64,000 nucleotides of DNA from Variovorax paradoxus EPS (lineage in GTDB: Bacteria; Pseudomonadota; Gammaproteobacteria; Burkholderiales; Burkholderiaceae_C). The number at the start of each line of letters is the position of its first letter. The stretch's first letter is position 1. The notes beneath the pieces are model-generated. The model saw only the letters and a list, made by a program, of their open reading frames with translations, was not told the DNA's origin and searched no databases. Location: NCBI RefSeq assembly GCF_000184745.1, contig NC_014931.1, positions 4,154,001 to 4,218,000 on the forward strand. Direction: 5' to 3'. The position numbers and the translations under genes were made by a program. This document shows, in pieces, positions 60,738-64,000 of the stretch.

Positions 60738-62788
60738 CTGTCATCTCTCAGCGCTATCAAAAGCTCCTCCAGCGACAGCTTGAGAAATCCCGAGAATCTC
60801 TCGTGATCCCGTTCGATCGAGGTATCGACGATCCAACCATGAATCGGCGGTACGCTTCCAGTTAGTTCCAGCCCGAGGCAACCCGCCAACTCGCCCCCTC
60901 GCGCCAGCGCCTCAAGCACGGCGGCCACCTTGCGCTGCAACTGCTGTCCCGCGCGTCTCAGTGTCGTTGTGGCGTGCAGCCATGCGTCGCGCTGCGACTT
61001 GCGGACGAACGTGGACTTCACCTCGATAACGAAGACAGTGCCATCCCTGGCGCAGATCAGGTCGACCTCGCCAGCGTTTCCATGCGTTTCCGTCGGCGGA
61101 TGCCAGTTCAGCATCACCTTGAACCCGCGCGCCTCCAACGCCGTCCCAAGGCGCGTTTCGATGCGCTGCGTCTCCTCTCGCGCCTCACCCCTTCGCGCGC
61201 CAAGCCGGCGCAGGTTGTTGATCGCAGCGGTGCTGTTGTTCTGCATGCCGACCAGCCAAGGCAGCTGCACCAGGCGCTGCCCGAACTTCAAAATCGGTCG
61301 TTCAAACAGTTCGGGCCGCAAGCCAGCTTGAGAGTTGCGGACCTGCGCCGCCAGCAAAGCCCAGTCGCTCGTCCAAAAATCCAGAATGCGGGCCGCCATG
61401 CGAGGACTGCCTTGCGGTGTCTTGGAACTCACCGTCCACCCGGTGATGCGCGAGATCTTGGCTTCACGATCCGACCACGTGAGCGGCAGGCGGTTCTCCA
61501 GAGTCTGGCCGAAACCGCCGACGATGAGCTTTTCGAGCGCGGTCACCCAATCCGCAGAGTCATCAAGGTGTTTGACGTACTCGCCAATGAAATCGTGAAG
61601 GAAAAATGCCGACATCAGCTCCAGCGAGAGCAGCGCCTGGAACAAGTCGACCGAATCGCCCGCGTCCGTGGTCACGGTGTCTGCCACGCCGTAGACTTCA
61701 GTGAGTTGTAGCCGGGTGCGCATCGCGCGGATGTAGGCCAACCGGTTCGCCTCGTGGTTCTCCGGTCGTCCGATCGTGTGCGTCGCGATCTCCGAGCCAG
61801 CGAATTCGTCCAGCGCCCTGTAGAACCAGTACTCGTGCAATCGCGCCAGCTTGCGGCCGTCCCGTGACCACGGGGCACGTGCAACAGGCTCCATTTCCTC
61901 GATTTCCAACACCGCTCCGTTGCGGACAAACCGGATGCCGTCGTCGTAGCTGAACGCATCAGCGGATAGGGAGACGAATTCGTTCAGTTCGATCTGTGCT
62001 TCCAGGAGCGCACCGAACGCGGCTCGCATTTCATGCGCAACAACTGACTGCGCCGTCGAAGACGGAGACAAGAGCGGGGCGAGGTGCTCGCCCAGCGAGC
62101 GGCCGATATCTGCCTCGTGCAGTTTCAGCGCGCTCTCTGGCGCGGTGGCGAGCTTCCACAGCAGGATGTCGTTGATAGCATGCCAAGTGACCTCATCGGC
62201 GGAGGCTGCACCGTCCGACCGGGGCGACGGTGCAAGGCTGTGGGGCAGGATGTGCTCGAAGGCATGCAGGCTGGCATGAATCAGGAGATCGAATGGTGTC
62301 AGTTCCCTCAATGCGCTCCGCGCGTGCTCCAACGCCGTGAGCCGGTCACGGTGCGCCAACTCGAAGACGTCGAGAACCTTGCAAAGCTCGGCAACTTCGG
62401 GATGAGCTCCCGCGATCTGGTCGAAATCCGTCCGGCGGGGGGAATGCTGGCAAAGGACCAGTCCGGAGTAGCGCACCGCGTTGCGCAAGGCGCTGGGTGA
62501 GTCTGTGGCGATGCGCGCCAGGAGATCCACATTGGCCACGCGTTCCTGCGCAAAATACCGTGCCAGCGCCAACACCATCAGGTCCGATCCCCAGACCTCC
62601 GAGGGCAACTCCTCGAAAAATCGACTCGACCAGAAATCAATGTCGCGCTCTGCCGACGTGACCTTGTACTTTCCGCGAAGCTTGGGCTTTCCATCCAGAT
62701 AGGCGCTGGCCGTTGCTTCTGCTGCGGCATGCAGGGAAGCCTGCGCTGTCAACTGCTGCCGGAAGTATGGGTCGTAGAAGTTGAGCAC
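60674..62788 (-). CDS. Large protein with C-terminal PD-(D/E)XK nuclease motif, truncated by an IS
   Basis: An unrecognised protein of about 700 residues, largely helical, ending in a nuclease-like domain: RGFKVMLNWHPPTE, then GEVDLICARDG and VFVIEVKS, giving the D...ExK triad (Asp576, Glu589, Lys591 from the GTG at 62788). A basic helix (FVRKSQRDAW) follows. The last roughly 20 residues (after LLIALRDDS) are encoded by the end of the neighbouring IS element, so the native C-terminus is lost. The start is uncertain: GTG 62788 begins the well-composed part; a TTG at 62899 extends it. IS copies on both sides suggest a transferred defence or mobile-element gene. Confidence 0.7.
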   Translation of the reverse strand: MLNFYDPYFRQQLTAQASLHAAAEATASAYLDGKPKLRGKYKVTSAERDIDFWSSRFFEELPSEVWGSDLMVLALARYFAQERVANVDLLARIATDSPSALRNAVRYSGLVLCQHSPRRTDFDQIAGAHPEVAELCKVLDVFELAHRDRLTALEHARSALRELTPFDLLIHASLHAFEHILPHSLAPSPRSDGAASADEVTWHAINDILLWKLATAPESALKLHEADIGRSLGEHLAPLLSPSSTAQSVVAHEMRAAFGALLEAQIELNEFVSLSADAFSYDDGIRFVRNGAVLEIEEMEPVARAPWSRDGRKLARLHEYWFYRALDEFAGSEIATHTIGRPENHEANRLAYIRAMRTRLQLTEVYGVADTVTTDAGDSVDLFQALLSLELMSAFFLHDFIGEYVKHLDDSADWVTALEKLIVGGFGQTLENRLPLTWSDREAKISRITGWTVSSKTPQGSPRMAARILDFWTSDWALLAAQVRNSQAGLRPELFERPILKFGQRLVQLPWLVGMQNNSTAAINNLRRLGARRGEAREETQRIETRLGTALEARGFKVMLNWHPPTETHGNAGEVDLICARDGTVFVIEVKSTFVRKSQRDAWLHATTTLRRAGQQLQRKVAAVLEALARGGELAGCLGLELTGSVPPIHGWIVDTSIERDHERFSGFLKLSLEELLIALRDDSESPRLSWRPIGLSQAAILAV

Positions 62789-62927
62789 TGGGCACAAGAC
62801 AAAGTCGCTCGCTGTATCGGCACGCCAATGTAGCCAGCTACAGTCAACACGAGCACATAGGCGGGAGGATACCGAAAATGCCCTGGGAGGATTTTGCAAT
62901 CACGCGTCAGATCCGTACCCCATACCG

Positions 62928-64000
62928 TGATCTTGCCCCCGTATTTCAGGACACGGGCTATTCGCAATGTAGCGTCTGCTCGATCTGAGCAAGACGCTGG
63001 TTGGCAGCGCGATGCTGCCTGAACTCCCTGGGTGATTTCATCTTCAATGCCGAGTGCGGATGCACCTCATTGAAGTGCTCGAAGGCTGCGGCCATCTGCG
63101 CCATCACCGTTCTCGCATCGGCAAGGTCCATGCGGCTGACGTAGTCGCGCTTGAACGTGTTCACGAAGCTCTCGGCGATGCCGTTGCTCTGGGGGCTGCA
63201 CACGGGCGTGTTGACTGGGCTCAGGCCCAGTTGTCGAGCGATCTGCCGGGTCTCGGCAGCGATGTAGGCGCCCCCGTTGTCCGAGAGGAACTCCAAGACG
63301 TGGGTACTGGGAACACCCTCGACGCCGCCGAAGCGCTTCTCCACGGCCTCGATGAGCATTTCGCGCACCGGCTCGCCCGGCAGCCCTTTGCCCTCCCATG
63401 CCCGATAGGCCAGGATCTCACGGTCGCAGCAGTCCTTGGTGAAGGTCGCGGTCACGGTCTGCCCCGAATCACACTTGATCTCGAAGCCGTCCGAGCACCA
63501 GCGCATGTCGCTGTGCGCGACGGCCACCTTGCCCTCATGGGGCCGGCTGGACTGGCGCCGTCTCGGCGCCTTCGGTAGCAGCAATGCATGAGCCGCCATC
63601 ACGCGGTAGATGCGCTTGGCGTTCACTCGCGTCGCACCGGTGGTGGCTCGATGCCGGTTCACCAACGCGCAGGCACGCCGGTAGCCATAGGTCGGCAACT
63701 CGGTGATCTGGGCCTTGATCTCGTCGAGCAAGGCCACGTCGCTTGCAGGCGCCGTGCGTCGTGTCCGGGCGTCGATCCAGGACTCGGAGCGAGCTTGCAA
63801 GCGATGAATGTTCGAGCGCGCCAACCCAAGGGCCTGGCAGACGGCCTTCACTGGCCGTCCCCGTCCAGCAAGGGCGAGCGCGCAATCCATTTTTTTCCGC
63901 GGCGTACTCCACAGCTTCCTTGAGGATCTCGTTCTCCAGCGTCTTCTTGCCAAGCACGCGCTGTAGCTTGGCGATCTCGGCACGAGCGGCTGCCAGTTCC
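62928..64000 (-). mobile_element. IS3-family (IS2-group-like) insertion sequence, copy 3, cut by window end
   Basis: Begins with TGATCTTGCCCCC and matches copy 1 until the window ends inside orfA. It has the same orientation as copies 1 and 2. One base is missing in the A-run at the orfA-orfB junction compared with copy 2. Confidence 0.92.
62958..64000 (-). CDS. Transposase of IS copy 3, partial at window end
   Basis: OrfB is complete and matches copy 1 (ending [20 protein letters not shown]). The run at 63890-63896 has seven A's followed by TGG, against eight in copy 2; the orfA frame then needs a +1, not a -1, shift to enter orfB. OrfA therefore runs on into an unrelated frame, and this copy may be inactive unless the base count is a sequencing error. 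Confidence 0.82.
   Translation of the reverse strand, partial: NWQPLVPRSPSYSACLARRRWRTRSSRKLWSTPRKKMDCALALAGRGRPVKAVCQALGLARSNIHRLQARSESWIDARTRRTAPASDVALLDEIKAQITELPTYGYRRACALVNRHRATTGATRVNAKRIYRVMAAHALLLPKAPRRRQSSRPHEGKVAVAHSDMRWCSDGFEIKCDSGQTVTATFTKDCCDREILAYRAWEGKGLPGEPVREMLIEAVEKRFGGVEGVPSTHVLEFLSDNGGAYIAAETRQIARQLGLSPVNTPVCSPQSNGIAESFVNTFKRDYVSRMDLADARTVMAQMAAAFEHFNEVHPHSALKMKSPREFRQHRAANQRLAQIEQTLHCE

Noticed and set aside
62749..62967. Small frames spanning the left end of IS copy 3 (and the equivalent at copies 1 and 2, starting [12 protein letters not shown])
   Set aside because: The common start is just the IS terminal repeat read outward; the remainder is unrelated sequence.
62958..63983. 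IS copy 3 transposase as a naturally fused single frame with its own ATG
   Set aside because: The in-frame extension is the non-coding frame of orfA made continuous by a one-base change; it lacks the OrfA helix-turn-helix.
58252..64000. Composite transposon made of IS copies 2 and 3 carrying the nuclease gene
   Set aside because: Copy 2 lacks its right end, the outer flanks show no target duplication in the window, and another IS intervenes at the junction.
1..64000. tRNA, rRNA, riboswitch or replication origin
   Set aside because: None was recognised in any intergenic gap; the only RNA candidate is the small RNA at 51177-51245.

Overview
The window is GC-rich and densely coded, and looks like a Burkholderiales chromosome, most likely Comamonadaceae close to Variovorax. 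The indications are four Bug/TctC-type periplasmic binding proteins, a class I PHA synthase with its thiolase and reductase, many glutathione S-transferases, and TRAP, LysR, IclR and LacI modules for organic acids. The genus is inferred from gene content; no rRNA or tRNA gene is present to confirm it.

Layout. 0-8.6 kb: phaB, a DJ-1/PfpI protein and a CinA-type amidase, then a minus-strand five-gene cluster (two Bug proteins, CitE-like lyase, family III CoA-transferase, FAS1-like/MaoC-type hydratase) with a divergent LysR regulator, probably for a C4/C5 dicarboxylate such as mesaconate or itaconate. 8.8-23.9 kb: glutathione S-transferases, phaC-phaA, pgeF, a maleylpyruvate/maleylacetoacetate isomerase and a fumarylpyruvate-type hydrolase, a Nudix protein, CreA, an NlpD-like lipoprotein, a phospholipase D-like lipoprotein, AlkB and an ABC exporter. 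23.9-31.2 kb: a LacI regulator facing a TRAP transporter, a VOC protein, a RuBisCO-like protein and a DUF1537 kinase; the promoter and two operator-like palindromes can be read directly. 31.2-44.1 kb: small hypothetical genes, hemerythrin and PNPOx-fold proteins, a 750-residue EF-hand membrane protein, lipoproteins, an M14 peptidase, an amidohydrolase, an orphan amino-acid-type binding protein, and a histidine phosphatase broken by one base. 44.1-51.1 kb: an IclR regulator and two convergent operons whose promoters share the same dyad and a second conserved box at exactly the same spacing.

51.1-64 kb is an accessory, decaying region. It holds a probable toxic-type small RNA with an anti-Shine-Dalgarno loop, remnants of a cyclophilin-like and an HD-domain gene, a GST gene split by an IS3-family element (reading frame and 4-bp target duplication both recoverable), a SUKH immunity-like gene with two membrane proteins, a second truncated and a third IS copy, a different IS3-family element, and between them a large unrecognised gene with a C-terminal PD-(D/E)XK nuclease motif.

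The best candidates for something new are this nuclease gene, the small RNA, the RuBisCO-like/TRAP/VOC operon with its readable LacI control region, and the two-operon IclR regulon.
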